Part shown: piece after piece, positions 18,770-28,164 of the stretch
Position numbering within the stretch: the stretch's first letter is position 1
Layout of the letters: each line of letters begins with the position of its first letter
Assembly: GCF_003935375.1 (NCBI RefSeq)
Contig: NZ_RHQM01000006.1
Span: 1 to 64,000, forward strand
Source: Stutzerimonas xanthomarina
Lineage (GTDB): Bacteria; Pseudomonadota; Gammaproteobacteria; Pseudomonadales; Pseudomonadaceae
Length of the DNA stretch: 64,000 nt
Reading direction: 5' to 3'
Program-made: the position numbers and the translations under genes
The notes under the pieces: generated by a model
Seen by the model: only the letters and a program-made list of their open reading frames with translations
Database searches by the model: none
What the model was told of the DNA's origin: nothing

Positions 18770-19618
18770 CTACTCGATGCCCTTGCGCTGATCGCTCCAC
18801 AGCAGGCTGGTGCACAACCCGCAGAAACGTCCGTAGAAGGTGCCACGCGCACTCTCGTCGTCCATCAGGTGATAACGGAACCAGGCCGTCGTCGGTCCGC
18901 GATAGGCCCCGCCATCACCCACCGGCTCGAAGTGGCTGACATAGCGCCTTTCCCCCCAGAAGATCGGCACATTGGCGCGGGTATAGACCGGCTGCGCATT
19001 CAGATAGGGGATGGCGATCGTGTCGGCACCGCCGGACATCAGGAACATCGGCCCGCGCTGGTTGCGCTGCGACGATGAGTCATGGCCAAGACCGATGGTG
19101 TACGGCTGGATCGGCGCGGTGACCTTCACGCGATCATCCTGCCCGGCCATGATCGAGCCACCGCCGCCCTGGGAATGGCCCGATGTGGCGACCCGTCCGG
19201 TGTTCAGCACGCCGACGTAGGTGCCGTAGGTGCGATTGCTTTCCTGCACCAGGTAGTCGAGGCAGGCAAGCATGTCTCGCCCGGTGCCGGCGTTGGAGGT
19301 TTCCGCCGCGGCCACCACGAAGCCATGGCTGGCCCAGTGGGTCAGCAGCCCGGAATAGGTCGTCGGCCCGGTGCCGGTGCCATTACCCCACAGAATGATC
19401 GGGTGCCTGACACCGTTCTGGCCCAGCGTGCGTGGCCGGAACACGCGGCAGCTCGGCCCCTCGCTCTGGCTGGTGACGGCGTAGGGGCCGGAATTGTCGA
19501 AGCTCGAAACCGAGGGAAATGGTGTCCCGGGCGTATCCGGTAGGGGGGCAGCGACGGCGGTTGCGGATAGGGCCACCAGAGCAGCGGCGCTCAGGTATCG
19601 GCGTGTGAACTTGTGCAT
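18770..19618 (-). CDS. Secreted alpha/beta hydrolase, cutinase/polyester-hydrolase-like
   Basis: A 282-residue exported hydrolase with a signal peptide ending near LSATAVAA. The fold order resembles bacterial cutinases: an oxyanion segment HPIILWGNGTG, then HWASHGFVV, the nucleophile elbow GHSQGGGG (Ser149), an Asp in GGADTIA (Asp199) and a His in YVSHFEP (His229). Four Cys (57, 119, 266, 269) could form disulfides. The substrate may be a polyester, lipid ester or other ester; the sequence alone cannot decide. The ATG at 19618 is favoured over 19624 because GAGGA lies 6 bases before it. It stands alone, convergent with rlmI. Confidence 0.8.
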   Translation of the reverse strand: MHKFTRRYLSAAALVALSATAVAAPLPDTPGTPFPSVSSFDNSGPYAVTSQSEGPSCRVFRPRTLGQNGVRHPIILWGNGTGTGPTTYSGLLTHWASHGFVVAAAETSNAGTGRDMLACLDYLVQESNRTYGTYVGVLNTGRVATSGHSQGGGGSIMAGQDDRVKVTAPIQPYTIGLGHDSSSQRNQRGPMFLMSGGADTIAIPYLNAQPVYTRANVPIFWGERRYVSHFEPVGDGGAYRGPTTAWFRYHLMDDESARGTFYGRFCGLCTSLLWSDQRKGIE

Positions 19619-19624
19619 CTGCAT

Positions 19625-20116
19625 TCCTCATTCTTATCGTTGGTATAAGGACGCCTCACTCATCACCAGCTGCCCGCTACTCCGCAAAACGGGCACTCAT
19701 GGCGAGGCGACCGCTCGCTGGTCAGCGGCACGACAAGGTGCAATCACCAGCGAAACGGTCGGGAATGGACTGTAGCGAGCGATCCTTGACCCGCCAGCCA
19801 AGTGGACGGGCGGTCACGCCCGGAAAACACCTGCCAATTCGCTGGCAAAACCTCCTGCCCAGCGGCGCCGGCCGGCTGGCATGCGGTATAGCGCAGCACC
19901 GGCAATCGTCCTGCCTGGCCCGAGCACAGGAACGTGCGTAGAATCGGTGATATCTCGCCATTCACCACACGGCGACCACTGAGCCCAGGCCCTACGAGCG
20001 TCTACCCGCCTCGACCCGGCCCCTTCCGAACGCACGGTCACCCTCCGTTGCATCCGGCACAGGCGTTGCTCACCATATGCATACCTCCGATTACCTGATT
20101 AGCCGCAGGAACCGTC
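19625..20116. other. 492-base stretch without a convincing gene, upstream of ilvD
   Basis: No open frame here has a ribosome site or family features. It holds a small hairpin (CGGGCG and CGCCCG, 19807-19822) and a TAGAAT hexamer at 19939-19944 that could be the -10 of ilvD, although no matching -35 is seen. I found no leader peptide, attenuator or riboswitch pattern. A CAGGAAC site at about 20105 serves the ilvD start. Confidence 0.5.
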
Positions 20117-21955
20117 ATGCCCGATTACCGTTCGAAAACCTCCACGCACGGCCGCAACATGGCCGGCGCCCGCGCGTTGTGGCGCGCCACCGGCATGAAG
20201 GATGAAGACTTCAAGAAGCCGATCATCGCCATCGCCAACTCCTTCACCCAGTTCGTTCCCGGTCACGTGCACCTGAAAGACATGGGCCAACTGGTCGCCC
20301 GTGAGATCGAAAAAGCCGGCGGCGTGGCCAAGGAGTTCAATACCATCGCGGTCGACGACGGCATCGCCATGGGCCACGACGGCATGCTCTACTCGCTGCC
20401 ATCGCGCGAGATCATCGCCGATTCGGTGGAATACATGGTCAATGCCCATTGCGCCGACGCCATCGTCTGCATCTCCAACTGCGACAAGATCACCCCCGGC
20501 ATGCTGATGGCCGCGCTGCGCCTGAACATCCCGGTGGTGTTCGTCTCCGGCGGGCCGATGGAAGCCGGCAAGACCAAACTGGCCAGCCATGGCCTGGACC
20601 TGGTCGACGCCATGGTCATCGCTGCCGATGAAAGCGCCTCGGACGAGAAGGTCGCCGAATACGAGCGCAGCGCCTGCCCGACCTGCGGTAGCTGCTCCGG
20701 CATGTTCACTGCCAACTCGATGAACTGCCTGGCCGAAGCCTTAGGGCTAGCCCTGCCCGGCAACGGCTCGACCCTCGCTACGCACAGCGACCGCGAGCAG
20801 CTGTTCCTGCGCGCCGGCCGCACCGTCGTCGAGCTGTGCCAGCGCTATTACGGCGAGGGCGACGAATCGGTCCTGCCGCGCAATATCGCCAGCCGCCGCG
20901 CGTTCGAGAATGCCATGACGCTCGATATCGCCATGGGTGGCTCGACCAACACCATCCTGCACCTGCTGGCCGCAGCTCAGGAAGCCGAGGTCGACTTCGA
21001 CCTGCGCGCCATCGACGCCCTGTCGCGCAAGGTGCCGCAGCTGTGCAAGGTCGCGCCGAACATCCAGAAATACCACATGGAAGACGTGCACCGCGCCGGC
21101 GGCATTTTCTCCATTCTTGGCGAACTGGCCCGTGGCGGTCTGCTGCATACCGACGTGCCCACCGTACACAGCCGCACCATGGCTGAAGGTATCGCCCAGT
21201 GGGACATCACCCAGACCCAGGACGAAGCGGTACATACGTTCTTCAAGGCGGGCCCGGCTGGTATCCCGACGCAAACGGCATTCAGCCAGTCGACCCGCTG
21301 GGACAGCCTGGATGACGACCGCGAAAACGGCTGCATCCGCAGCGTCGAGCACGCCTATTCGCAAGAAGGCGGCCTCGCCGTGCTCTACGGCAACATCGCC
21401 CTCGATGGCTGCGTGGTGAAAACCGCGGGCGTGGACGAATCCATCCACGTCTTCGAAGGCACCGCCAAGATCTTCGAAAGCCAGGACAGCGCCGTGAAGG
21501 GCATCCTCAATGACGAAGTGAAGGCTGGCGACATCGTCATCATTCGCTACGAAGGCCCGAAGGGCGGCCCGGGCATGCAGGAAATGCTCTACCCGACCTC
21601 GTACCTGAAGTCCAAGGGACTGGGCAAGGAGTGCGCCCTGCTCACCGATGGCCGCTTCTCCGGCGGCACCTCGGGCCTGTCCATCGGCCATGCCTCGCCG
21701 GAAGCGGCTGCGGGCGGCGCCATCGGGCTGGTGCAGGACGGCGACAAGGTGCTGATCGACATTCCCAACCGCAGCATCCAGCTGCAGGTCAGCGATGAAG
21801 AACTGTCCCACCGCCGCATCGAGCAGGACAAGAAAGGCTGGAAGCCCGCCCAGCCGCGCACCCGCAAGGTGACGACGGCGCTCAAAGCCTACGCCCTGCT
21901 CGCCACCAGCGCCGACAAGGGTGCGGTGCGCAACAAGGCGATGCTGGACGGCTGA
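20117..21955 (+). CDS. ilvD: Dihydroxy-acid dehydratase (IlvD)
   Basis: A 612-residue iron-sulfur dehydratase of the isoleucine/valine pathway that converts 2,3-dihydroxy-3-methyl acids to 2-oxo acids. Signatures are [35 protein letters not shown] (cluster Cys) and the C-terminal [18 protein letters not shown]. Length matches the long E. coli-type enzyme. It is monocistronic, with a strong terminator 26 bases after the stop. No ilv neighbours are present. Confidence 0.97.
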   Translation: MPDYRSKTSTHGRNMAGARALWRATGMKDEDFKKPIIAIANSFTQFVPGHVHLKDMGQLVAREIEKAGGVAKEFNTIAVDDGIAMGHDGMLYSLPSREIIADSVEYMVNAHCADAIVCISNCDKITPGMLMAALRLNIPVVFVSGGPMEAGKTKLASHGLDLVDAMVIAADESASDEKVAEYERSACPTCGSCSGMFTANSMNCLAEALGLALPGNGSTLATHSDREQLFLRAGRTVVELCQRYYGEGDESVLPRNIASRRAFENAMTLDIAMGGSTNTILHLLAAAQEAEVDFDLRAIDALSRKVPQLCKVAPNIQKYHMEDVHRAGGIFSILGELARGGLLHTDVPTVHSRTMAEGIAQWDITQTQDEAVHTFFKAGPAGIPTQTAFSQSTRWDSLDDDRENGCIRSVEHAYSQEGGLAVLYGNIALDGCVVKTAGVDESIHVFEGTAKIFESQDSAVKGILNDEVKAGDIVIIRYEGPKGGPGMQEMLYPTSYLKSKGLGKECALLTDGRFSGGTSGLSIGHASPEAAAGGAIGLVQDGDKVLIDIPNRSIQLQVSDEELSHRRIEQDKKGWKPAQPRTRKVTTALKAYALLATSADKGAVRNKAMLDG

Positions 21956-21980
21956 TCGCCAGACTTGCTCGCTGTAAATG

Positions 21981-22008
21981 AAAAGCCCGACCTTCGCGTC
22001 GGGCTTTT
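21981..22008. terminator. Bidirectional terminator after ilvD
   Basis: A perfect stem, AAAAGCCCGAC and GTCGGGCTTTT, with a 6-base loop. It has an A-run on one side and a T-run on the other, so it can act on both strands between ilvD and the convergent DUF4153 gene. Confidence 0.93.
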
Positions 22009-22022
22009 TCATGCTGAGCAGA

Positions 22023-23756
22023 CTATTCGGTGATTGCCGGCTCCAGCCGAATGCCGTCGATCTCCAGCGCCTTGAAGCGCGGCGCTACCACCTGCAAAGC
22101 GCCACGCTCGATCTGCTGCTTGAGGGTCTCGCCGTCGAGGGTTTGCTGATCGGTCGTGCGAAGGTGCCCGATCCATCGCCAGCCACCGGTCGCGTCATGC
22201 CCCAGTACCGTCACGATCCGCGGCCGCGCACCGCGTAGCAGCAGCACCTCGGGCTGGCTGTCGTCATCCAGATCGACGGCAAACAGGGCGCAGTCCCCGT
22301 CACAGCCCTGAGTCGCGATGGCCTGTGACAACGCGCCACCGGCATCCTCGAGAGGCTCGCCGATCCAGGGCACAGGTGCGGTGTTGGCCATGTCGTGCTC
22401 GTGTCGCCAGTTCCAGTAGCTGTCGGCCTTGTCCAGTCGCTGCAGGTCTGCCTGCAGTTGCTCCCGTCGCGCGTCTGCGAGACCAGGCTCGGCCACGCGT
22501 TGGCGCAGCTTTTCGAGATGGTCGCGACCGGGTTGCCCCAGCTGGAAGCGCAGCGCACCTAGATCGGTGCGTTCTGTCGGTACCTGCTCGTCGAGCAGGC
22601 GCTGGTACTGGTTGGCCGCGCTGAGCTGCAACGGGCTCAGCGGCGGCAGATGCATGAGCAGCAACAGTGCCACCGAAACCAGCGCCAGCAGCGGATTGCT
22701 CTGGCGCAGGCCGGCCAGCCAACCATCCCGCCGTTGCAGCACCGCTGCCATCAGCGCCAGGGCATGCAGCAGGGCAACCAGCGTCGCACCGACCGCCACC
22801 ACCCGATCAGGCGTGAGCCCGTACTGGCCGATCCGCAGCCAGAGCGCGTAAATCGCAAGACCTGCCAGAAGCGGCAGGCACAGGGAGCTGGCGTCGACCA
22901 GCACGCGCAGCGCTCGCGGGTAATGCACCGCTTGCCGGCCATCCTGAATGACGCCGTTGAGCAGCGCGACATGGGCGAGCACCATGGCCAGCAGGATCGG
23001 CGTCGCGTGGCGGGTCTCCCACAACGGCTGCAGGCCGGTAAAAGGCAGGCAGACCACGAACAGCAGCAGGATCAGCACCGTCAGCGGCAGCAGGAAGCGA
23101 CACATCGCCTGCAGCACATTGCGCAGCGCATCGACCAGCTGGCCGCGCTCCAGCCCGATCCACAGCCCGATGGCGACAACCGTCGCGCTGGCGATCCAGA
23201 TAAAGCCGGAGGACTCGAACAGCGTTGCAAAGATCCTGATGCCGACGAGCTTGAACAGGCCGGCCCAGAGCCAGATCAGCAACCAGAACGCCGCCAGCAT
23301 CAGCAGCGCCATGAACAGCAGCAGCCCGTTGTTGATGGCATGCCGGTACAGCGCGGCGTAGTCGACACGCCATCGATGATCAGCATCCCGCGCCTGGATG
23401 AAGGGTGTCAGCACATAAGCCAGGATCAGGTTGCTCCAGAGCAGCAGCGTGCCGACGGATTCACCCAGGTAATACCAGCGCGGCTGGTCGAACTGCAGTG
23501 CGAGGCCGCCCGCCAGCACGGCCGGCAACACGGCAGCGGCAAGCACCAGGCGCCAGCGCCCGGCCGCGCGCAAATTGCCCCAGAGCAGCTGCAACTGCCA
23601 GCCGCCAATCACCGTGAACGCCAGCAGTGCCGAGCACAGGACCCGCCAGCCCGTGGAGTGTGGCCACGCCTCACTAACTGCCCAAAGGACCAAACCCTGT
23701 AGCACCCCAACAGCCAGGTAGATCTTCAGTGGCCGGGCTTCGCCTGTCTGTTCCAT
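22023..23756 (-). CDS. DUF4153 polytopic membrane protein
   Basis: A 577-residue protein with about ten or more hydrophobic helices in its first 400 residues, ending with HLPPLSPLQLSAANQYQRLL. A hydrophilic C-terminal domain of about 170 residues follows, containing CDGDCALFAVDLDDDSQPEVLLL, which looks like a calcium-binding or FG-GAP-like strand. This matches DUF4153 proteins of unknown function. The ATG at 23756 follows AAGGAAC at a good distance. It ends just after the ilvD terminator. Confidence 0.75.
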   Translation of the reverse strand: MEQTGEARPLKIYLAVGVLQGLVLWAVSEAWPHSTGWRVLCSALLAFTVIGGWQLQLLWGNLRAAGRWRLVLAAAVLPAVLAGGLALQFDQPRWYYLGESVGTLLLWSNLILAYVLTPFIQARDADHRWRVDYAALYRHAINNGLLLFMALLMLAAFWLLIWLWAGLFKLVGIRIFATLFESSGFIWIASATVVAIGLWIGLERGQLVDALRNVLQAMCRFLLPLTVLILLLFVVCLPFTGLQPLWETRHATPILLAMVLAHVALLNGVIQDGRQAVHYPRALRVLVDASSLCLPLLAGLAIYALWLRIGQYGLTPDRVVAVGATLVALLHALALMAAVLQRRDGWLAGLRQSNPLLALVSVALLLLMHLPPLSPLQLSAANQYQRLLDEQVPTERTDLGALRFQLGQPGRDHLEKLRQRVAEPGLADARREQLQADLQRLDKADSYWNWRHEHDMANTAPVPWIGEPLEDAGGALSQAIATQGCDGDCALFAVDLDDDSQPEVLLLRGARPRIVTVLGHDATGGWRWIGHLRTTDQQTLDGETLKQQIERGALQVVAPRFKALEIDGIRLEPAITE

Positions 23757-23854
23757 GCATGTTCCTTTTGCCGGTGATTGCGCCGTCCGATCGCGGCGGG
23801 TTGCAGTGTGCTACCCGCCCGGATGGGCCGCAATGCGAGCGTGACAGCCCGTGA

Positions 23855-24973
23855 TCAGGTCGCCAGTGCCTTGTGTTCGAGCAGCCCGCAGACGTGTTCG
23901 GCAATCGCCAGGCAGGCGGTCAGGCCCGGCGATTCGATGCCGAACAGGTTCACCAGGCCGGCGATACCGTGCTGCGCCGGGCCATCGATGCGAAAGTCCG
24001 CGGCCGCCTCGCCAGGCCCGCTGATCTTCGGCCGGATGCCGGTGTAGGCCGGTTGCAAGGCATCGTCCGGCAGCCCTGGCCAGTAGCGACGGATCGCGGC
24101 GTAGAAACCATTGGCCCGTTCCAGCTCGATGCAGTAGTCCAGGTCCTCGACCCACTGCACATCCGGGCCGAAACGCGCCTGACCCGCCAGGTCCAGGGTC
24201 AGGTGCACGCCGAGGCCGCCGGGCTCGGGCAGCGGATAGACCAGATGGCGAAATGGCGTGCACCCGCTCAGGCTGAAGTAGCTGCCCTTGGCGAAGAACT
24301 GCCGCGGCCGCGCGGCATCGCTCAGGCCCTGAGTGCGCGCGGCAAGTACCGGGGCGCCATGCCCAGCGCAATTCACCACGGTGCGTGCCAGCAGCTGCAG
24401 TGGATCGGCGCCGCCTACCTCGACCCGCAAACCATCGCTGGCGGCCACGATATCCGCCACCGGCGCGTTCAGCGCCAGCACCGCGCCGTGGCGCTCGGCA
24501 TCGCCCAGCAGTGCCAGCATCAGCGCGTGGCTGTCGATGATGCCGGTGCTTGGCGAAAGCAGTCCAGCCACCGCCTGCAGCTGCGGTTCCAACGCCAGCA
24601 CCTCGTGGCCATCCAGACGCTGCAGATCGTCAACCCCATTGGCCTGCGCGTGCCGCTGCAATTGCTCCAGCGCAGCGATCTGGGCCTCGTCGGTGGCGAC
24701 GATCAGCTTGCCACAGGGGCGATAGGCCACGCCGTGGCTGTCGCAGAAATCGTAGAGCTGACGGCGCCCGGCGACGCACAGCCGGCCTTTGAGCGAGCCC
24801 TGCGGGTAGTAGATGCCGGCGTGGATGACTTCGCTGTTGCGCGCGCTGGTAGCGGTGCCGAAAGCCGCCTCGGCTTCCAGTATCAGCACCTCGCGCCCAG
24901 CCAGCGCCAGCTCGCGTGCCACCGCCAGCCCGACCACTCCCGCACCCACCACCACGCAATCCACTCGATCCAT
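23855..24973 (-). CDS. FAD-dependent oxidoreductase, L-2-hydroxyglutarate oxidase (LhgO)-like
   Basis: A 372-residue DAO-fold flavoprotein. The FAD fold [16 protein letters not shown] is at the N-terminus, followed by [15 protein letters not shown], a hallmark of the LhgO/L2HGDH group. The C-terminal [17 protein letters not shown] and [19 protein letters not shown] complete the FAD domain. It probably oxidises a 2-hydroxy acid at the inner-membrane face. The frame extends to 25153, but the ATG at 24973 has GAGGAG 7 bases upstream and starts the fold properly. Confidence 0.85.
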   Translation of the reverse strand: MDRVDCVVVGAGVVGLAVARELALAGREVLILEAEAAFGTATSARNSEVIHAGIYYPQGSLKGRLCVAGRRQLYDFCDSHGVAYRPCGKLIVATDEAQIAALEQLQRHAQANGVDDLQRLDGHEVLALEPQLQAVAGLLSPSTGIIDSHALMLALLGDAERHGAVLALNAPVADIVAASDGLRVEVGGADPLQLLARTVVNCAGHGAPVLAARTQGLSDAARPRQFFAKGSYFSLSGCTPFRHLVYPLPEPGGLGVHLTLDLAGQARFGPDVQWVEDLDYCIELERANGFYAAIRRYWPGLPDDALQPAYTGIRPKISGPGEAAADFRIDGPAQHGIAGLVNLFGIESPGLTACLAIAEHVCGLLEHKALAT

Positions 24974-25070
24974 GCCAGACTCCTCGACCCGAGGGCCCCA
25001 AGCCTGCCGCAACCACAGCGGCCGGCCAAGGGTCGGATGCCCTAACAATGTCTTTTCAAGGAAAACCGGC

Positions 25071-25526
25071 ATGCGCATCGGCCTGATCTCCGACACCCAC
25101 GGCCTGCTCCGCCCGGAGGCGTTGGCGGCGCTGCAGGGTTGCGCGCAGATCATTCACGCCGGCGATATCGGCAAACCGCAGGTGCTCGACGGGCTGCGCG
25201 CCATCGCGCCGCTGGAGGCGATTCGCGGCAATATCGATATTGCTGACTGGGCGCTAGAGCTGCCCGAGCGACTGGACCTGCGCATCGGCGGTCTCAGCCT
25301 GCACGTGCTGCATGACCTCAAGCAGCTGGATATCGACCCGCTCGCCGCCGGCATCGACGTGGTGATCGCCGGCCACTCGCACAAACCGAAGGTCGAGCGG
25401 CGCAACGGCGTGCTCTACATCAACCCGGGCAGCGCCGGTCCGCGACGCTTCAGCCTGCCGATCAGCCTGGCGCTGCTGGAGTTGAACGACGGTGATGCAC
25501 AGGTCGAGCTGATCAGCCTCAGCTAA
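25071..25526 (+). CDS. YfcE/MJ0936-type metallophosphoesterase
   Basis: A 151-residue calcineurin-like phosphodiesterase containing the full set of metal-binding motifs: SDTHG (8-11), AGDIG, RGNID and GHSHKP, with a C-terminal NPGSAGPRR. Small members of this family hydrolyse phosphodiesters in vitro; the physiological substrate is unknown. The ATG at 25071 starts the first strand; the frame open upstream is chance. Its stop overlaps the end of the convergent yitT-type gene by 8 bases. Confidence 0.88.
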   Translation: MRIGLISDTHGLLRPEALAALQGCAQIIHAGDIGKPQVLDGLRAIAPLEAIRGNIDIADWALELPERLDLRIGGLSLHVLHDLKQLDIDPLAAGIDVVIAGHSHKPKVERRNGVLYINPGSAGPRRFSLPISLALLELNDGDAQVELISLS

Positions 25527-26166
25527 CGCCCATGTAGCGATCGGCGCGGTGATTGATCGCCAGCACCAGATTCAGCGCCACGGCGCCGAGTACCGACAGC
25601 AGCACCTTGTCCGCCGGCACGACGAACACCGCGGCCATGACGATCAGCGCGTCGATACCCATCTGGAAGGTGCCGGCGCGCAGGCCGAAACGCTCCTGCA
25701 GGAACAGCGCGAGGATGTTCACCCCACCAAGACTGGCGCGATGGCGGAACAGGATCAGCAGGCCGATGCCGATGGCGAACCCGCCGAACACAGCGGCGTA
25801 GACCACATTCAGCTCGGCGAAGCGCACCCACTGCGGGGTCAGTTCGGCGAACAGCGAGACCAGCCCCACCGCGCAGACGGTGCGCAGGGTGAACTGCCAC
25901 CCCATGCGCCAGATCGCCAGCGCGTAGAACGGCAGGTTGAGCAGGAAGAACACTGGGCCGAACGACCAGCCGGCCAGGTACTTCAGCAGGAACGCCAGGC
26001 CCACGGTGCCGCCGGTCAGCAGCCCGGCATGGCTGTAGAAGGCAATGCCAAGGGCGACCAGCGCGGTGCCCGTGAGCAGCGCCAGGCCGTCCTCCCACAA
26101 CGGGTGGCGGACGAAGATCGCGGCAACGCGCTCGGCTTCCGGGGCGTCGGATTTGTCAGGTTGCAT
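25519..26166 (-). CDS. YitT family membrane protein
   Basis: A 215-residue protein with five to six hydrophobic helices. The LLTGGTVGLAFLLKYLAG and RHRASLGGVNILALFL blocks are typical of the YitT/DUF161 family. The charged N-terminus (MQPDKSDAPEAERV) precedes the first helix. Function is unknown, and the family is sometimes annotated as a permease without evidence. It is adjacent to folA in the same direction, 87 bases downstream of it. Confidence 0.82.
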   Translation of the reverse strand: MQPDKSDAPEAERVAAIFVRHPLWEDGLALLTGTALVALGIAFYSHAGLLTGGTVGLAFLLKYLAGWSFGPVFFLLNLPFYALAIWRMGWQFTLRTVCAVGLVSLFAELTPQWVRFAELNVVYAAVFGGFAIGIGLLILFRHRASLGGVNILALFLQERFGLRAGTFQMGIDALIVMAAVFVVPADKVLLSVLGAVALNLVLAINHRADRYMGVS

Positions 26167-26253
26167 GAGATTTCTCGTTACGACAGCGACGGGCCAGCAT
26201 AGAAGCTGCGGCCCGCGAAAGATTTGGCGCCGATCAAGCGAAGAGGGTGCCGG

Positions 26254-26772
26254 TCAGCTCTGTTTTTGCCAGGTTTCGAAACGGTAGGCTGGTGCCTCGC
26301 CCTCAGCCGGATGTGGCTGACTTTCGACGCACTGCCACTCAGCTTCGTCGAATTCTGGAAAGAACGCATCGCCTTCGGGAGCCGCATCGATACGCGTGAG
26401 GTACAGCCGCTGCGCCTGCCCCAGCGCCTGGGCGTACAGCTGCGCACCGCCGATCAGCATCAGCTCGTCGACGCCCTGCTCACGCGCCCACTGCTCGGCA
26501 CGCACCAGCGCGGCATCCAGGTCGGTGAAGGTTTCCGCGCCGTCGAGCTGCAGATCCGCCTGGCGACTGACCACCAGGTTGAGCCGCCCCGGCAGCGGAC
26601 GGCCGAGCGAATCCCAGGTCTTGCGGCCCATGATGATCGGTTTGCCGAGGGTCATGGCCTTGAAATGCTTGAGATCGGCGGGCAGGTGCCAGGGCATGAT
26701 GTTGTCACGCCCGATCACGTGCCGCTCAGCGAGAGCAGCGATCATGGCGAGGGGAAGGCGGGTCTGATTCAT
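26254..26772 (-). CDS. folA: Dihydrofolate reductase
   Basis: A 172-residue DHFR making tetrahydrofolate with NADPH. Key segments are MIAALAERHVIGRDNIMPWHLPADLKHF (the Met20-loop region and catalytic acid), IIMGRKTWDSLGRPLPGR (NADPH) and ELMLIGGAQLYAQAL. Length is standard for chromosomal FolA. The ATG at 26772 is chosen since conserved sequence begins within 10 residues; the frame is open further upstream. Its upstream region faces the divergent glpQ gene. Confidence 0.95.
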   Translation of the reverse strand: MNQTRLPLAMIAALAERHVIGRDNIMPWHLPADLKHFKAMTLGKPIIMGRKTWDSLGRPLPGRLNLVVSRQADLQLDGAETFTDLDAALVRAEQWAREQGVDELMLIGGAQLYAQALGQAQRLYLTRIDAAPEGDAFFPEFDEAEWQCVESQPHPAEGEAPAYRFETWQKQS

Positions 26773-26894
26773 GGCGGCGAGAATATCAGAGGGCCGTGTC
26801 TTCCTGCAGCGCAGTTGGCCACATTGAGTCGAACAGAAATCGCAGCGCCAGCCGTTCGTCGGCTTCATCGCTTTGCAATACAAGGGGCAACGCA

Positions 26895-26912
26895 GCGTCA
26901 ACGTCCGGTCAT
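26895..26912 (+). promoter_or_regulatory. Weak Pho-box-like sequence before glpQ
   Basis: GCGTCAA and CGGTCAT are separated by 4 bases, so two GTCA cores fall 11 bases apart as in a PhoB site. The second heptamer matches consensus CTGTCAT at six of seven positions, the first at four. No convincing -10 lies 10 bases downstream, which lowers confidence. Confidence 0.3.
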
Positions 26913-26956
26913 GCAAGTGGCTCAGGCTGTGACATCCAAACCGAGGAGATGCCGAA

Positions 26957-28072
26957 ATGGCCCGCAAGACCACCGCTTCCCTTCGCCGCTGGCTGACCGC
27001 CTGCAGCCTGTTGCTACCGCTCACCGGCTTCGCTGCGCCGGATGAACACGCCGCGAAACACCAGGCTGCGCGGGGCGAGCCGACGCCGCTGGTGATCGCC
27101 CACCGCGGCGCCAGCGGCTACCTGCCGGAGCACACCCTGGCTGCCTATGCGCTGGCAGTCTTTCAGGGTGCTGATTACATCGAGCCGGACCTGGTGATGA
27201 CCCGCGACGGCCAGATCGTCGCCCGTCACGACAACGAGCTGGGCCTGACCACCGACGTCTCGCAGCACCCCGAGTTTGCCGATCGCAAGCGCACCCAGCA
27301 GGTCGATGGCGTCACCCTTACCGGCTGGTTCAGCGAAGACTTCACCCTCGCCGAACTGAAGACCCTGCGCGCCATCGAGCGCATCCCGGATATCCGCCCG
27401 GGCAACACGCGCGTCGACGGCAGCCTGGAAATTCCGACCCTGCAGGAGATCATCGATCTGGTGAAAACCCTGCAGCTCAGCCAGGGCCGGCGCATCGGCC
27501 TGTACCCGGAAACCAAGCACCCGACGCACTTCCAGCAGCTTGGCCTGGCCATGGAAAAGCCACTGGTGCGCATCCTTACGCGCAACGGCTACGTCGGGCG
27601 GCAGGCGCCGGTGTATATCCAGTCGTTCGAAGTGGACAACCTCAAGACCCTCAGCCGCCTGACCCAGCTGCGCCTGGTGCAGCTGTTCAGCTCCGGCCAG
27701 CCGTATGACCAGCAGGTGCGCGGCAGCAAGCTGACCTATGCGCAGATGGCGACGTCGGCCGGGCTCAAGGATATCTCCCGCTACGCCGCCGGCGTCGGTC
27801 CGGAGAAGAGCTACATCATCCCGCGTGATGCCAACGGCAACCTCGGCACACCGACCGGCTTCGTCGCCGCCGCCCACGCCGCCGGCCTCAAGGTCCACCC
27901 GTACACCTTCCGCGCGGAAAACACCTTCCTGCCGGCCAACCTGCGCAGCAGCGACAAGCGCCAAGAACGCGGCGACAGCGAAACGGAGATCCGCGCCTTC
28001 CTCGACGCCGGTATCGACGGGCTGTTCATCGACCAGCCCGACATCGCCGTGCGCCTGCGCAACGCCGACTGA
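26957..28072 (+). CDS. glpQ: Periplasmic glycerophosphodiester phosphodiesterase
   Basis: A 371-residue GDPD enzyme releasing glycerol-3-phosphate from glycerophosphodiesters. A signal peptide (LTACSLLLPLTGFA) is followed by the GDPD core: IAHRGASGYLPEHT with the catalytic His, IEPDLVMTRDGQIVARHD with metal-binding Glu/Asp and the second His, and YPETKHP. Length matches GlpQ. GAGGAG precedes the ATG. It is a phosphate-starvation gene in P. aeruginosa, which fits the Pho-rich window. A strong terminator follows. Confidence 0.92.
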   Translation: MARKTTASLRRWLTACSLLLPLTGFAAPDEHAAKHQAARGEPTPLVIAHRGASGYLPEHTLAAYALAVFQGADYIEPDLVMTRDGQIVARHDNELGLTTDVSQHPEFADRKRTQQVDGVTLTGWFSEDFTLAELKTLRAIERIPDIRPGNTRVDGSLEIPTLQEIIDLVKTLQLSQGRRIGLYPETKHPTHFQQLGLAMEKPLVRILTRNGYVGRQAPVYIQSFEVDNLKTLSRLTQLRLVQLFSSGQPYDQQVRGSKLTYAQMATSAGLKDISRYAAGVGPEKSYIIPRDANGNLGTPTGFVAAAHAAGLKVHPYTFRAENTFLPANLRSSDKRQERGDSETEIRAFLDAGIDGLFIDQPDIAVRLRNAD

Positions 28073-28081
28073 CGGCCACAG

Positions 28082-28108
28082 CGGGGAGCCGCAACGGCTC
28101 CCCGTTTT
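28082..28108 (+). terminator. Terminator after glpQ
   Basis: A perfect 10-bp GC-rich stem, CGGGGAGCCG and CGGCTCCCCG, with a CAA loop, followed directly by TTTT, 9 bases after the glpQ stop. Confidence 0.93.
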
Positions 28109-28164
28109 CCCGTTCCCCACGGCAGCGGTTATCCTCAAGGCACGACCCGCCAGCGAGATGCCGT

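Noticed and set aside
19699-20053. Small frames on both strands before ilvD
   Set aside because: Arg/Cys-rich products with no ribosome sites or family features, typical of GC-rich noncoding DNA.
20000-20116. Attenuator or riboswitch before ilvD
   Set aside because: No leader peptide with Ile/Val/Leu codons and no terminator/antiterminator pair could be found.
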